From Pseudomonadota bacterium (GTDB lineage Bacteria > Pseudomonadota > Alphaproteobacteria > Caulobacterales > Caulobacteraceae), in the NCBI GenBank assembly GCA_020161365.1, contig JAIUNU010000003.1, positions 1 to 64,000 of the forward strand: a stretch of 64,000 nucleotides of DNA. The letters run 5' to 3'. The notes below the pieces were generated by a model that was not told the DNA's origin, made no database searches, and was given only the letters and a program-made list of their open reading frames with translations. Position numbers and translations under genes: made by a program. Below, one piece after another: positions 1 through 8,483 of the stretch (its first letter is position 1; each line of letters begins with the position of its first letter).

Positions 1-929
<929 letters not shown>

Positions 930-952
930 GTTGACATTGACTCCAGCTATTT

Positions 953-974
953 AGTTCGGAGGAAAATCCGAACT
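953..974 (-). other. rRNA leader hairpin just 5' of 16S
   Basis: A perfect inverted repeat, AGTTCGGA / TCCGAACT with a 6-nt loop, lies about 25 nt upstream of the mature 16S 5' end. It is likely a leader structure used in 30S precursor folding or RNase processing. The structure is seen; the role is inferred. Confidence 0.5.
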
Positions 975-1140
975 GCGTATCTGGTTTGCATAGTATCTTG
1001 ACGAGTTCCCATCACTCGATCGACCCGAAGGCCAACCGGCGTAATGGTGTCTTCTTCAAGAGACCGCATTCGTCAGCGTCAGTTGATGACCCGAAGGTCA
1101 TCGCCAGAGCGCCGCCGCCTGCGTTTCTCTTTCCAATTCA

Positions 1141-1153
1141 ACAATGTCAAAGA
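1141..1153 (-). promoter_or_regulatory. boxA-like antitermination element of the rRNA leader
   Basis: The minus strand reads TCTTTGACATTGT, resembling the rRNA boxA consensus (TGCTCTTTAACA) that recruits NusB/NusE. It lies between the promoters and 16S, where boxA is expected. It contains TTGACA, but no convincing -10 follows at 17 nt, so it is not called as a promoter. Confidence 0.55.
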
Positions 1154-1209
1154 CCCGAGCCACCTCCCGGCGACCCCATCGTTTAGCGCCCGATGTCGGC
1201 GGAGGCGGC

Positions 1210-1238
1210 TATCTATCCAACCTCGTTTTCCGTGTCAA
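1210..1238 (-). promoter_or_regulatory. rRNA promoter, proximal (TTGACA-N17-TAGATA)
   Basis: On the minus strand TTGACA and TAGATA are separated by exactly 17 nt and followed by GCCGCC. The upstream flank is A/T-rich with A-tracts, like an UP element. It is the closest of a tandem series to the 16S gene. Confidence 0.6.
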
Positions 1239-1307
1239 ATCGTTTTTTTCAAAACTTTTCGACTTTCTCCGCCGGTCCAGCCCGAAGGCTTTCTGCGGAG
1301 CCGGCAG

Positions 1308-1336
1308 CTTCTAAAGAAGTCGCCGGAGCCAGTCAA
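1308..1336 (-). promoter_or_regulatory. rRNA promoter, second (TTGACT-N17-TAGAAG)
   Basis: Minus-strand TTGACT and TAGAAG are spaced 17 nt, with an A-rich upstream flank. The -10 is the same TAGAAGC seen in the next copy, and it resembles the Caulobacter housekeeping -10 (GCTANAWC). Confidence 0.6.
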
Positions 1337-1424
1337 GCAACTTTTTCTAGGAAAAAGCTAAGCTCTTCTGGAAGGAAATACTTAGAAGCTCTTTCGAACT
1401 ACTCTGCATTTCCAAGGAGCGCGG

Positions 1425-1453
1425 CTTCTAACGAAACCGAATTCCCAGGTCAA
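1425..1453 (-). promoter_or_regulatory. rRNA promoter, third (TTGACC-N17-TAGAAG)
   Basis: Minus-strand TTGACC and TAGAAG with a 17-nt spacer, preceded by an A-rich stretch (AAAAATGAAAAG). It has the same layout as the copy about 117 nt downstream. Confidence 0.6.
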
Positions 1454-1651
1454 CCGATCTTTTCATTTTTGTCTTCTTTGCCAGCAAAGCCAGCTCAGAG
1501 CACAAAAACCACCGTTGGCGCACCAGGGGCGCGCCGCGAGCTCGAAAGAGATTCGACTGAGGCTGCGGAACTTAGCGATCAGCGGGTCGAAACGCAAGCC
1601 CCGAGAGGCCCAGTTTCGGTCCGTGGCGCGTGGCCCCGAAGCGAGGGGCGG

Positions 1652-1680
1652 CTTCTAGGCTCCCTCCCCCGCAGCGGCAA
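1652..1680 (-). promoter_or_regulatory. possible distal rRNA promoter (TTGCCG-N17-TAGAAG)
   Basis: A fourth minus-strand element has the same TAGAAGCC -10 and 17-nt spacing but a weak -35 (TTGCCG). It may be a weak or relic fourth promoter. Between about 1681 and the rrf2 palindrome nothing else is seen; reading frames there lack coding features. Confidence 0.3.
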
Positions 1681-1783
1681 GCGTGAAATCCGCGTTTCAT
1701 CCCCAATCGTCCGCATTCCCTGTGCATGAACACCGTCATGCAAGACTTGCGCTGCAGGCTCACCTCGCTCAGAACGCGGACCA

Positions 1784-1793
1784 CTCTATAGAG
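1784..1793. promoter_or_regulatory. palindrome CTCTATAGAG upstream of the Rrf2 gene
   Basis: A perfect 10-bp palindrome followed by CGC lies 46 nt upstream of the Rrf2 start. A 12-bp version with the same flanks recurs just after the gene. Rrf2 regulators often bind palindromes in their own promoter, so this is a candidate operator; the TATA core could also be part of a -10. Confidence 0.35.
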
Positions 1794-1839
1794 CGCACCC
1801 GCAAGGGTGCACGCCCTATCCACGAAGGTCCCGGCGTCC

Positions 1840-2271
1840 ATGTTGTCTCAAAAGGCCCGCTACGCCCTTCGCGCAATGATCGAGTTGGCGCGAGCCGATA
1901 CCCAGGTGACCGCCGGCGAACTGGCCGAGCGCGCCGATGCGCCGCGGAAGTTCCTGGAGGCGATCCTCCTGTCGCTCTCGCGAGAAGGGCTGGTGATCAG
2001 CCGACGTGGCAAGTTCGGCGGCTATGTCCTGGCGCGCGCCGCCGACGCCATCAGCTTTGCGGAAATCATCCGCTTGGTCGACGGGCCGCTGGCGCTGACC
2101 CCCTGCGTCAGCCGCACCGCTTTTCGACGCTGCGAGGACTGCCGCGACCTGGCGCGTTGCGCCCTGCGGGAGGCCTTACTACGCGCCCGCGACGCCACCG
2201 CGGCGGTCTTAGAAGGCTACAGCCTCGCCGACGCGGTCGCCGGGGCCGGCGCCGAGCTCATCGAAGGCTAG
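1840..2271 (+). CDS. Rrf2-family transcriptional regulator, probable Fe-S type
   Basis: A 143-residue protein with the N-terminal winged helix typical of Rrf2 (residues 1-65, starting MLSQKARYALRAM, the usual family opening). It has four cysteines near the C-terminal half, Cys89, Cys98, Cys101 and Cys107. IscR, NsrR and RirA ligate a Fe-S cluster with three cysteines in this region; this C-x8-C-x2-C-x5-C spacing differs but suggests a redox, iron or NO sensor. An upstream in-frame ATG adds 11 residues unlike the family, so the internal ATG is preferred; GAAGG lies about 12 nt before it. It faces the minus-strand CBS gene. Targets are unknown. Confidence 0.88.
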   Translation: MLSQKARYALRAMIELARADTQVTAGELAERADAPRKFLEAILLSLSREGLVISRRGKFGGYVLARAADAISFAEIIRLVDGPLALTPCVSRTAFRRCEDCRDLARCALREALLRARDATAAVLEGYSLADAVAGAGAELIEG

Positions 2272-2291
2272 CCACGCTCTCTATGCAATCA

Positions 2292-2303
2292 CTCTATATA
2301 GAG
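2292..2303. promoter_or_regulatory. palindrome CTCTATATAGAG in the convergent gap after Rrf2
   Basis: A perfect 12-bp palindrome followed by CGC, matching the element before the Rrf2 gene (ACTCTATA..GAGCGC). It lies between the 3' ends of two convergent genes, where an ordinary promoter operator is unexpected. A half-match (CTCTATATA) lies on the minus strand at about 2791-2799, before the CBS gene. Confidence 0.3.
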
Positions 2304-2337
2304 CGCCGCTCGTCTAAGGATGGAGCCCGCCGTTCGC

Positions 2338-2769
2338 TCACCCTGCGGCGATATAGGCCTTAAGACCCTCGGCCTCGGCCTGGGTCGCCTGGATCTTGTA
2401 CTTCACCAGATCGCCGATCGAGATGATCCCCGCCAAGCGCTCACCCTTCACCACCGGGAGGTGGCGGATACGACGATCGGTCATTCTCTCCAGGAGCGCG
2501 TCGATCGTCTCGTCAGGCTGAGCGAACACGACATTGGCGCTCATGCAGCTGCTGATCGGCTTGGTCAGCGCCGCAGCGCCTTCCTTGGCGACCATGCGGA
2601 CGATGTCGCGTTCGGAGACGATACCGACGACGGCCTCCTTGTCGTCGACCACCACCATGGCCCCGACCCGTCGCGTATGCAGCAGCGCCGCCGCCGCACC
2701 GACCGTCTCCTGTGGAGAGGCCGTGAACACGAGATCACCCTTGTCCTTGAGGATTTGAGAAACCAGCAC
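2338..2769 (-). CDS. CBS-domain pair protein
   Basis: A 143-residue stand-alone CBS pair (Bateman module). The first CBS repeat spans about residues 8-62 (VSERD near its end) and the second about 75-130 (RIRHLPVVKGERLAGIISIGD). Such small proteins bind adenine nucleotides and act as energy sensors or modulators of other enzymes; the partner is unknown. The start is taken as GTG at 2769 because GGGAG lies 8 nt upstream and the protein then begins MLVSQILKDKG, as in homologues. A longer frame would run through a promoter-like TATATAA stretch. The gene follows the rhomboid gene on the same strand. Confidence 0.88.
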   Translation of the reverse strand: MLVSQILKDKGDLVFTASPQETVGAAAALLHTRRVGAMVVVDDKEAVVGIVSERDIVRMVAKEGAAALTKPISSCMSANVVFAQPDETIDALLERMTDRRIRHLPVVKGERLAGIISIGDLVKYKIQATQAEAEGLKAYIAAG

Positions 2770-2777
2770 CGCGCGTT

Positions 2778-2782
2778 CTCCC
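2778..2782 (-). promoter_or_regulatory. ribosome binding site fixing the CBS-protein start
   Basis: Minus-strand GGGAG lies 8 nt before a GTG. No comparable site precedes the ATG 57 nt upstream, and CTCTATATAAAAG (possible -10 region) falls between the two. The GTG is therefore preferred. Confidence 0.55.
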
Positions 2783-2826
2783 TTGTCTTTTATATAGAGA
2801 GAGGGTCCTCCAAAGACGCCGTTCAA

Positions 2827-3498
2827 TCAATGGGCTTGGCGATCATCGGTATCAGACAGTCCAGCGGGCGGTCCGGCCCAGCGCGCGAAGGGCCCGATCA
2901 GCAGCACCCCGGCGGCGAAGCCGATCAGGTGAGCCTCCCAGGCGACGGCGCCCGCGCCCATGGTCAGCAGCCCGCCGGCCACGGCCATGACGAGGTTTAC
3001 GACCAGCCAGCCCAGACCAAGCGAGATCACACGCGGCCCAAAGATCGGCCCCAAACGGCCGGGCGCGCTGTCCATCGTCCGGCCGGCCGCACCCATCAGT
3101 CCGGAAATGGCGCCGGAGGCTCCCACCACCGGCGACATGCCCTGCGGGTGGATCAACGCAAAGCCGACGCCCGCAACGATCCCGCACGCCAGGTAGAACA
3201 GGCAGAAGATTCCCCCTCCCCGGCCGTTAAGTCCTAGCAGCCGCGCGACGGGCGCGCCGAAGGCCAGGCCAAACGCCGCGTTGGTGAGCGCATGGATCCA
3301 GCCGCCATGCACGAACAGCATGGTGATCACACCTGTCCAGCGGCCCTCCCAGAACTCCCGAGGCACCAGGGCCAACGAGTAGATCGTGTCCTCGCTGGCG
3401 TTCATCAACAGCAGGTGCGGGACGATCACGGCGGCCGCGACCAGCAGCGCCGGCCAGGGCGCGTTGAAGAGAGGCTCGGGGCGCTGAGGCTGATCCAT
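2827..3498 (-). CDS. rhomboid-family intramembrane serine protease
   Basis: A 223-residue polytopic membrane protein with about six hydrophobic segments. The catalytic serine is in GASGAISG (Ser128) and the partner histidine is His190 in the segment WEAHLIGF, the Ser-His dyad of rhomboids. The HGGWIHALTN motif at 64-73 matches the conserved early H/N region. It would cleave single-pass membrane proteins within the inner membrane; the substrate is not evident. It lies 57 nt upstream of the CBS gene and may be cotranscribed. No strong ribosome site precedes the ATG. Confidence 0.92.
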   Translation of the reverse strand: MDQPQRPEPLFNAPWPALLVAAAVIVPHLLLMNASEDTIYSLALVPREFWEGRWTGVITMLFVHGGWIHALTNAAFGLAFGAPVARLLGLNGRGGGIFCLFYLACGIVAGVGFALIHPQGMSPVVGASGAISGLMGAAGRTMDSAPGRLGPIFGPRVISLGLGWLVVNLVMAVAGGLLTMGAGAVAWEAHLIGFAAGVLLIGPFARWAGPPAGLSDTDDRQAH

Positions 3499-3595
3499 GA
3501 CGTCTATCTAGGGGCTCCCGCGACGATTCGAACCCCACGCCGAGGGTTAACCATTTTTTCGAGACCTTGGCGCTATGCCTCACTCTGTCTCTTTT

Positions 3596-3611
3596 TGGCA
3601 CGAGGGTTGCT
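3596..3611 (+). promoter_or_regulatory. sigma-54 (RpoN) promoter of the hfa operon
   Basis: TGGCACGAGGGTTGCT matches the sigma-54 consensus TGGCACG-N4-TTGCW at every defined position. The GC end is 34 nt before the hfaA ATG, leaving a short 5' leader. Sigma-54 drives late flagellar and polar genes in Caulobacter, which fits a polar adhesin whose expression follows the cell cycle. The match is seen; activity is inferred. Confidence 0.75.
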
Positions 3612-3644
3612 TGCCGCTCCGTGTCGACAGTCGCGGAGCCGCTT

Positions 3645-4088
3645 ATGGCCTGGCATCGGAAATCCAAAACGCGTGGAGCGGCGGTTGTCGTCGCCTTCAC
3701 GCTGGGCGCGGCCGGAGGCGTCGCGGCGCAATCGATGTCGACCAATTCGGCCTCGTTCAACGCTGGCTATGGCCGCAGCTCGGGCCAGGAAAGCCGGATG
3801 GTCGAGTACTCCACCCGCGACGCGAACGGTAACCGGGTGGTCGTGGACGGCGTGATGCTGACCGGCTCGGATCAGAGCGTCTTTTCCTCCAGTCGCAGCT
3901 CGGGCTCGCTGGACGCCTATTCGGGGGTGGGCGCGGTCGGCGGCTACGCGGGCTCGACGGCGATCGGCAACAATCTGACGGTCATCACCCAGGGCAACAA
4001 CAACACCGTCATCGTCAATTCCAACCAGGTGAACACCGGCAACGTCACCGCCGGGTCGAACGTCGTGAAGGGCGGTGCTCCCAAATGA
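3645..4088 (+). CDS. hfaA: holdfast attachment protein HfaA (curli-subunit-like)
   Basis: A 147-residue exported protein starting MAWHRKSKTRG, with a signal peptide (residues about 8-29, ending GVAAQ). The mature part is rich in Ser, Asn, Gly and Val. Its C-terminal NNLTVITQGNNNTVIVNSNQ segment is an Asn-rich alternating pattern like curli (CsgA) repeats. In C. crescentus HfaA is an outer-membrane amyloid-like component of the complex that anchors the polysaccharide holdfast to the cell pole. GGAG precedes the chosen ATG; a longer upstream frame would cover the sigma-54 promoter. The stop overlaps hfaB by ATGA. Confidence 0.93.
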   Translation: MAWHRKSKTRGAAVVVAFTLGAAGGVAAQSMSTNSASFNAGYGRSSGQESRMVEYSTRDANGNRVVVDGVMLTGSDQSVFSSSRSSGSLDAYSGVGAVGGYAGSTAIGNNLTVITQGNNNTVIVNSNQVNTGNVTAGSNVVKGGAPK

Positions 4089-5098
4089 TGGTCAAGCGCA
4101 CAGGCTTGGTCTTGGCCCTGTTGGCGACCGCGGCGCTCAGCGCCTGCGGCAGCACGCCGGTGGCCTCGACGGCCGGCAACTACGCCCAGCCTATCGGCGG
4201 CGCGCCCGTGACGGCGAACCCCACCGACTATTCGTCCGCCCTGGTCTGCCTGAACCAGTATGCGCGCTCGAACCGCATCGTCGCCCCGCGCATCGCGGTC
4301 GGGCGCATCGCCGACTATACCGGCAAGGAGGAGTCCGACGGATCGGGCCGCAAGGTCACTCAGGGCGCCTCGCTGATGGCCGTCTCGGCCTTCGCCAAGG
4401 CCGGCATGCCGCTGGTCGAACGCTTCGACACCTCGGTGTCGGAGTTCGAGCTGAAATACGCCAACAACAAGCTGATTTCCGACCGCCCCAACCCCGCGCC
4501 TGAGGTCCCGGCGGACTATCGCAAGATCCTGGCGGGTCAGGTGCCGGGCTCGGACTTCTATGTGATCGGCGGCATCACCGAGCTGAACTACAACATCCGC
4601 TCGGCGGGCGTGGACGCCTATGCCGGCGACAAGGACACCGACGGCCTGAAGGGCAACTTCCGCCGCCGCGTCTTCATCATGAACATCGCACTGGATCTGC
4701 GCCTGGTGAACACGCGCACGCTCGAGGTGGTGGATGTGATCTCCTACCAAAAGCAGGTCGTCGGCCGCGAAGTCAGCCTGGGTGTGTTCGACTTCCTGAA
4801 CGGCAACCTCTTCGACATCTCCGCCGGTCGCGGGGCCCTGGAGCCCATGCAGCTGGCGGTCCGCGCCCTGATCGAACGCGCCACCGTCGAGATGGCCGCC
4901 AACCTCTATGGCATGCCCGGTCCGCAAAGCTGCCTGCGCTACGATCCGTTCGGTGACGCCACCGTCGGCCAGACGGGCGCCTTCACGCCGGCCTACAACA
5001 ATCTGGGAACGAACAATGCGCAGACCCGCGATGACCCGTCTCGCTGGAACGCTCGCCGCGATCCCGATATCCGTGATGCTAAGCGGGGTCGCTACTAG
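4085..5098 (+). CDS. hfaB: holdfast anchoring protein HfaB (CsgG-like outer-membrane secretion channel)
   Basis: A 337-residue lipoprotein with signal peptide and lipobox LSAC (Cys21). The CsgG domain spans about residues 50-290, including a DFYVIGGITELNY segment and long amphipathic strands; the C-terminal 50 residues are polar and extra to E. coli CsgG. In Caulobacter HfaB is needed for stability and surface delivery of HfaA and HfaD, by analogy with CsgG exporting curli subunits through the outer membrane. It overlaps hfaA by 4 nt and hfaD starts inside its 3' end, so the three are translationally linked. Confidence 0.94.
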   Translation: MMVKRTGLVLALLATAALSACGSTPVASTAGNYAQPIGGAPVTANPTDYSSALVCLNQYARSNRIVAPRIAVGRIADYTGKEESDGSGRKVTQGASLMAVSAFAKAGMPLVERFDTSVSEFELKYANNKLISDRPNPAPEVPADYRKILAGQVPGSDFYVIGGITELNYNIRSAGVDAYAGDKDTDGLKGNFRRRVFIMNIALDLRLVNTRTLEVVDVISYQKQVVGREVSLGVFDFLNGNLFDISAGRGALEPMQLAVRALIERATVEMAANLYGMPGPQSCLRYDPFGDATVGQTGAFTPAYNNLGTNNAQTRDDPSRWNARRDPDIRDAKRGRY

Positions 5099-6275
5099 CC
5101 AGACGACCGCCGGACCGACGGGGCCGAGTCCGGTTCTGAACAGCCAGATCAATCTCGGCGAGATCTTCTCCGAGCAGACCCTGAACGTTCAAACGGTCAG
5201 CGACGGCGTCACGGCCAGCACCACCGCCCAGGCCAACGGCGTCTCGGTGGGCGTGACCAATGCTGACGCGTCGGTCACATCGAACCAGGACAACAAGGGC
5301 GTGGTCTATGGCCATGGCGTGGTCGATGTCGGCGCTGACGCCGGAACGTCCAGTGCGGTGCGCACCACCGCCGTCGGCAACGCCGCCGCCCTATCCGCCT
5401 CGAGCGGCACGATCTCGGCGTTCGCGGTCCAGACCAACTCGGCCGCCGTCACCGCGCGCGGCCAGGTGGAAGCCGCCGACGCCCAGGCCGCCGACCTGAC
5501 GGTGTCGACCCTGGCGATGGGCAACAGCGCCGGCGTCAACCTGGACAACGGCTCGGCGGGCGCTCGGATCAGCCAGTCCACCACCGCCGACGTCCTGGCC
5601 GATGGCGGGGCGATCGTCGGCTATGTCTCCGGAACCAGCGCCGTCACCTCGACCACGGCCGGCAACAACATCAATATCGGCGGGGCCAATCAGTCGGCTG
5701 TCCGAGCCATCACCGATCAGGCCAACACCGCCGAGGTCACCCAGGCCAGCAAGTTCACCGCCTACGGCAACAGCAACCTCACGGCGACGGCGGCGACGGC
5801 GACCGCCAACAATCTGGCGCTGACCAACGAAGGGCCGCTGGCGGACGTGACCTCCAACCAGTGGAACACGTCCTACGTGCGGGGTCAGGCCGAGGGTTCG
5901 TCCTACCTGTTCGGCGCGGCCCAGACCACCGCCTATGCGGCCGGCAACTCCTCGCAGGTCAACAACATCGGCGCCGAGCTGGTTCTCGACAACCTCCAGA
6001 CCAACACCGGGGGCGGCGTCGAGGCGACCGCCAGTTTCGTCGGCCAGGACGGCTATGACGCCGTGACGACGGCGACCGCCATGGGCAACGCCGTGACCGG
6101 CTACGCCTGCTCGCGCTGCAATGGCCGGATGAGCGTGACGAACAACCAGACCAACGGGGCCGATGTCGGCGCGTCGTCGTCCTCGACCGTAGCATCAAGC
6201 GGCCGTCAGGTGACCGGCGTCTCGACGGCGATCGGCAACAACGCCAGCTTCAACGTCAACGCCCCCGGGAACTAG
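5016..6275 (+). CDS. hfaD: holdfast anchor protein HfaD (surface beta-repeat protein)
   Basis: A 419-residue exported protein with a signal peptide ending near ATSQT. The remainder is a low-complexity stretch rich in Ala, Thr, Asn, Gly and Val, with repeated units such as GN(N/S/A)xxx(V/I)N and TNxAxVT that suggest a beta-helix or amyloid-like fold. HfaD is the surface component tethering the holdfast in C. crescentus. Two ATGs 15 nt apart (5016 and 5031) are possible; both overlap the end of hfaB by about 70-80 nt in another frame. Few aromatic residues and almost no Cys are consistent with a secreted structural protein. Confidence 0.92.
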   Translation: MRRPAMTRLAGTLAAIPISVMLSGVATSQTTAGPTGPSPVLNSQINLGEIFSEQTLNVQTVSDGVTASTTAQANGVSVGVTNADASVTSNQDNKGVVYGHGVVDVGADAGTSSAVRTTAVGNAAALSASSGTISAFAVQTNSAAVTARGQVEAADAQAADLTVSTLAMGNSAGVNLDNGSAGARISQSTTADVLADGGAIVGYVSGTSAVTSTTAGNNINIGGANQSAVRAITDQANTAEVTQASKFTAYGNSNLTATAATATANNLALTNEGPLADVTSNQWNTSYVRGQAEGSSYLFGAAQTTAYAAGNSSQVNNIGAELVLDNLQTNTGGGVEATASFVGQDGYDAVTTATAMGNAVTGYACSRCNGRMSVTNNQTNGADVGASSSSTVASSGRQVTGVSTAIGNNASFNVNAPGN

Positions 6276-6402
6276 GCGGCCTCATAGTCCGATGCCCGGC
6301 GGAGTCCGGATCAGACGAGAATTTGGCGTTCCTTCAGCGCTCGGCCTGCTATACGCCCTCTCCTCCCGCGACATTCCGCGCCTGATCCTGATCCAGACGA
6401 CC

Positions 6403-8229
6403 ATGGCCTCTCCCGCCCGCGCGCCCGTACTTGCTCTGAAGGACGTCCGTCTCGCCGACGGCGCCAAGCCCCTGTTCGACGGAGTCGATCTGGCGCTGGA
6501 ACCGCGGGTCCGCGCCTGTCTGGTGGGTCGCAACGGCGCGGGCAAGTCGACCCTCCTGAAGATCCTGGCCGGTCAGGGCGTCGAAGCCGACAGCGGCGAA
6601 CGGGCCGTCCAGCCCGGCGCCAAGGTCGTCTATGTCAGCCAGGAACCGGAGATCACTGGCGAGACCCTGCTGGACTACGCCACCGCCGGCGGCGCGCAGG
6701 ACTACGAAGCCCAGGCCGCCCTTGCCGATTTCGGGCTCGATCCCAACAAGAGCGCCAGGGGCCTTTCGGGCGGCGAGACCCGCCGCGCCGCCCTCGCCCG
6801 CGCCTTCGCCGAACAGCCCGACGTGCTGCTGCTGGACGAGCCGACCAACCACCTGGACATCTTCGCGATCCAGACCCTGGAAGACGAGCTGGCCGCCTCG
6901 AAGTGCGCCGCCCTGATCGTCAGCCACGATCGCGCTTTCCTCAATCGCGTCACCGAGCGCTGCTTCTGGCTCGAGCACCGCAAGATCCGCCGCCTCGACA
7001 AGGGGTTCTCGGAGTTCGAGGCCTGGGCGGACTCCATCATGGCCGCCGACGCCGAGGAGGCCCGTCGCCTGGACAAGGTGCTGGAGCGCGAGAACGCCTG
7101 GCTGGCGCGGGGCGTCCAGGGCCGCCGCGCTCGCAACGAGGGTCGCCGCCGTGCTCTGCTGGCCTTGCGCGCGGAGAAGAAGGACCGCCAGTCCGAGATG
7201 CGCGGGACCATGACCATGGCCGTGGAGTCCGCCGGAACCTCGGGCAAGCGCGTGATTGAGGCCAAGGGCGTCACCAAACGCTTTGGCGACCGAACGATCG
7301 TCGAGAACTTCTCCACACGCATCCTGCGCGGCGACCGCGTGGCGCTGGTCGGCCCCAACGGCGCGGGCAAGACCACCCTGGTCAAGCTGCTGCTGGGTGA
7401 GCTGGAGCGCGACGCCGGCTCGGTGCAACTCGGCACCAACCTGGAAGTCTCGTATATCGACCAGGCGCGCATGGCTCTGTCGGACAAGATCACGGTCTGG
7501 GACTTCCTGACGCCCGGCGGCGGGGACTCGATCATCGTGCGCGGCCATCCCAAGCACGTTGCCGGCTACGCCAAGGAGTTCCTGTTCACCGACGCGCAGT
7601 TGCGTCAGCCGGTGACCAGCCTGTCGGGCGGTGAGCGAAACCGCCTGCTGCTGGCCCGCGCCTTGGCCAACCCCACCAACCTGATGGTGTTGGACGAACC
7701 GACCAACGACCTGGATATGGACACGCTGGACCTGCTCGAGGATTTGCTGGCCGACTTCGACGGCACGTTGATCCTGGTCAGCCACGACCGCGACTTCATC
7801 GACCGCCTGGCCAGCTCGACCATCGCTCTGGACGGCAAGGGCAAGGTCGTCGAGACCCCCGGCGGCTGGACCGACCTGATGGACCAGAACCCGGACTTCT
7901 TCAAAGCGACCAAGGCCGGGACCGCCTTTGCGCCGGTGTCCAAGGCCGCCGCCAAGCCCGCGGCCGCCGCGCCGGCCGCGCCGAAGAAGACCGTCAAGCT
8001 TTCCTACAAAGATCAGCGTCGCCTAGAAGAGTGCGAAGCCCTCATCGCCAAGAGTCCGGCGATCATCGCCAAGCTTGAGGAAACCCTTGCCGATCCGAAC
8101 CTCTACACGCGCGATCCGGCGACCTTCGACAAGACCATGAAAGCGCTCGACAAGGCCCGCGCCGACCTGGAACAGGCCGAGATGGAATGGCTGGAACTGG
8201 AAGAGAAGAAGGAAAACCTGGCCGGCTGA
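6403..8229 (+). CDS. hfaC: ABC-F family ATPase, HfaC
   Basis: A 608-residue protein with two ABC domains and no membrane segments. The first Walker A is GRNGAGKST (42-50) with signature LSGGE; the second is GPNGAGKTT, also with LSGGE. LLDEPTNHLD and LDEPTNDLD are the Walker B regions. A C-terminal coiled coil (last about 80 residues, LEECEALIAK to LELEEKKENL) is typical of the Uup branch. ABC-F proteins act on ribosomes or DNA rather than transport. hfaC lies at this place in the C. crescentus hfa locus, but its part in attachment is doubtful. The 127-bp gap after hfaD may hold its own promoter. Confidence 0.88.
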   Translation: MASPARAPVLALKDVRLADGAKPLFDGVDLALEPRVRACLVGRNGAGKSTLLKILAGQGVEADSGERAVQPGAKVVYVSQEPEITGETLLDYATAGGAQDYEAQAALADFGLDPNKSARGLSGGETRRAALARAFAEQPDVLLLDEPTNHLDIFAIQTLEDELAASKCAALIVSHDRAFLNRVTERCFWLEHRKIRRLDKGFSEFEAWADSIMAADAEEARRLDKVLERENAWLARGVQGRRARNEGRRRALLALRAEKKDRQSEMRGTMTMAVESAGTSGKRVIEAKGVTKRFGDRTIVENFSTRILRGDRVALVGPNGAGKTTLVKLLLGELERDAGSVQLGTNLEVSYIDQARMALSDKITVWDFLTPGGGDSIIVRGHPKHVAGYAKEFLFTDAQLRQPVTSLSGGERNRLLLARALANPTNLMVLDEPTNDLDMDTLDLLEDLLADFDGTLILVSHDRDFIDRLASSTIALDGKGKVVETPGGWTDLMDQNPDFFKATKAGTAFAPVSKAAAKPAAAAPAAPKKTVKLSYKDQRRLEECEALIAKSPAIIAKLEETLADPNLYTRDPATFDKTMKALDKARADLEQAEMEWLELEEKKENLAG

Positions 8230-8483
8230 CGCCGCCCCAGCGCCGGTGATTCATGCGACGCCCAATCGCGGCAGCAGCGCCGACAGAGAACCTCTGCGAC
8301 GAAACGACACAGTTTGCGATCTAAGCGCAACCTTAGGCGTGGGAGGCGTATTGATTGAAGCGTCGCGTCTCCACGCTCGTCGCGCGAGAGAAAACGGCTT
8401 GGCTCGGTTTGCCCGTTGTGTGGCCCTACGCCTCAACCGTCTTCTCCGCGTGGCGGCGCGCGCTGTAGGGGGATCTTCGCGGG
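8230..8483. other. intergenic gap between hfaC and histidine kinase
   Basis: About 250 nt with no convincing coding frame, hairpin terminator or consensus promoter. It ends with GGGGGATC a few nt before the kinase start. Confidence 0.5.

Noticed and set aside
986-1729. Protein frames in the rRNA leader
   Set aside because: The area is explained by leader structure, boxA and tandem promoters; the frames lack ribosome sites and coherent composition.
6276-6402. A separate promoter for hfaC in the gap after hfaD
   Set aside because: GCTATA near the middle resembles a Caulobacter -10, but no -35 lies at acceptable spacing, so it was not listed as a feature.
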